NCBI GenBank assembly: GCA_012274175.1
Contig: JAAOZZ010000386.1
Location: forward strand, 1 to 6,929
Length of the DNA: 6,929 nucleotides
Direction of reading: 5' to 3'
Source: Betaproteobacteria bacterium
Lineage (GTDB): Bacteria; Pseudomonadota; Gammaproteobacteria; Burkholderiales; Usitatibacteraceae
This document shows positions 6,153-6,929 of the stretch, piece by piece (position 1 is the first letter of the stretch; each line of letters begins with the position of its first letter). The notes under the pieces were generated by a model. It saw nothing but the letters and a program-made list of their open reading frames with translations. It was not told the origin of the DNA and ran no database searches. Both the position numbers and the translations under genes were made by a program.

Positions 6153-6929
6153 TCAGGCGATCTCCCTCGAGGTGATCTGGTACTTGAAATGGTCCGGGTC
6201 GAGGCTGTCGAGGCGCCCTTCCGCCGTCTCGCTCTGCGGGTACATGAGGAAAGGCAGTTTGCCGTGGGTGGATCCGGGCAGCACCACGTCGTTGCCGTAA
6301 TTGAGCGCGACCCAGTTCATTTCCCAGGAGCCGAAGAGGCGCTTGCGGGCCGCGACCACCATCGGGTCGTCGATCTTCTTGCCGCCGCTCTCCTCGAGGA
6401 TCACCTTGCGCACGTCGGCCGGATCCACCGGCACCCAGCCGTGTTCGACCGAATAGAACTCCGCACGGCAGTGCTGGGCCCGCGTGATGTCGCCGCTCTT
6501 GCCCAGGCTCTTGTATCCCAGCGCGGAATCGGCCACCCGCACGCCGTAGACGTCGCGGGCCGGCACGCCTGCGGAGCGCGCGAGCGCCACGAACAGGCCG
6601 TTCAGGTCCGCGCACTTGCCGCCCCAGGTCTTGGTCTCGATCATGAAATTCACGTCGCCCGTGCCGCAGCCCTTGGTCTTCGGGTCGCGGTAGGTGTTGT
6701 CGACGATCCACTCGTAGATCGCGCGCGCCTTTTCCACGTCGCTTCCCGCGCCTTTCACGATCTCCGACGAGAGCTCCTTCACCGCGCCCGTGGTGGGAAT
6801 GTGCTCGGTGGGACCGGTATACCGGGCGAGCGAGACGATGCTTTCGGGGTGCGGATTGCCGGGGCGGGAAAAGTCGGTCGCGATGTTGCGGGTGGCGAAG
6901 CGGCTCTTCAGCACGAGGATCGGCTGCAC
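6153..6929 (-). CDS. Transglutaminase-like (papain-fold) domain protein, N-terminus outside the window
   Basis: The frame runs in from the right window edge; 258 residues are visible and the true start lies beyond it. The last two thirds hold a bacterial transglutaminase-like core. The nucleophile is Cys106 in TWGGKCADLNGLFVALARSAG, the His is His153 in AQHCRAEFY, and the Asp is Asp169 in GWVPVDPADV, in the usual Cys-His-Asp order. DVEKARAIYEWIVDNTYRD (64-82) is the helix typical just before the core. Such proteins usually act as proteases or peptide-modifying enzymes rather than true cross-linkers, and many are exported, but any signal peptide here would lie off the window. It is the first visible gene of the minus-strand series with tlpA and egtD. 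No direct role in ergothioneine chemistry is known, so the link may be only shared transcription. Confidence 0.82.
   Translation of the reverse strand: MQPILVLKSRFATRNIATDFSRPGNPHPESIVSLARYTGPTEHIPTTGAVKELSSEIVKGAGSDVEKARAIYEWIVDNTYRDPKTKGCGTGDVNFMIETKTWGGKCADLNGLFVALARSAGVPARDVYGVRVADSALGYKSLGKSGDITRAQHCRAEFYSVEHGWVPVDPADVRKVILEESGGKKIDDPMVVAARKRLFGSWEMNWVALNYGNDVVLPGSTHGKLPFLMYPQSETAEGRLDSLDPDHFKYQITSREIA

Noticed and set aside
1..6929. Insertion sequences, CRISPR arrays, tRNA or rRNA genes
   Set aside because: I found no transposase motifs, terminal inverted repeats, regularly spaced repeats or RNA gene signatures; nearly every base belongs to a recognised gene.

Overview
The window is GC-rich (about two thirds G+C by eye), densely packed and almost free of intergenic DNA. 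It carries a combined selenoneine and ergothioneine biosynthesis locus. GC-rich third codon positions and the sen gene set suggest a proteobacterium, most likely a betaproteobacterium (Burkholderiales-like). That placement is an inference from gene families and style; no marker gene is present.

Layout, left to right. (1) Bases 1 to about 190 hold the tail of an unrelated plus-strand reading frame that resembles an AMIN/secretin-type beta domain. (2) A minus-strand senA (selenoneine synthase, an EgtB relative) starts at 594 and keeps its iron-binding N-terminal domain. It loses similarity abruptly near 190, where the unrelated frame takes over, so the C-terminal half is missing. (3) Divergent from senA, a plus-strand series runs senB (selenosugar synthase, 620-1585), senC/selD (selenophosphate synthetase, 1635-2678), egtB (hercynine oxygenase/sulfoxide synthase, 2706-4013) and a small class I methyltransferase (4013-4639). 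(4) From the right, a minus-strand series runs a transglutaminase-like protein (cut by the window end), an exported TlpA-type thioredoxin-fold protein, and egtD (histidine N-alpha-trimethyltransferase). egtD is interrupted by an in-frame TAG at codon 45. The two series converge with their stop codons overlapping in one CTAG.

Expected chemistry, from the known families: EgtD turns histidine into hercynine. EgtB joins hercynine to a thiol for ergothioneine. SenC makes selenophosphate, SenB transfers the selenium to a sugar nucleotide to give a selenosugar, and SenA joins that selenosugar to hercynine to give selenoneine. Both branches therefore draw on one hercynine pool. The methyltransferase coupled to egtB has no place in either known pathway.

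Most notable points: the paired S/Se pathway architecture; the amber codon in an otherwise intact egtD; the broken or chimeric senA end; a perfect TATAAT six bases before the senB ATG, suggesting a leaderless mRNA; and the unassigned methyltransferase.
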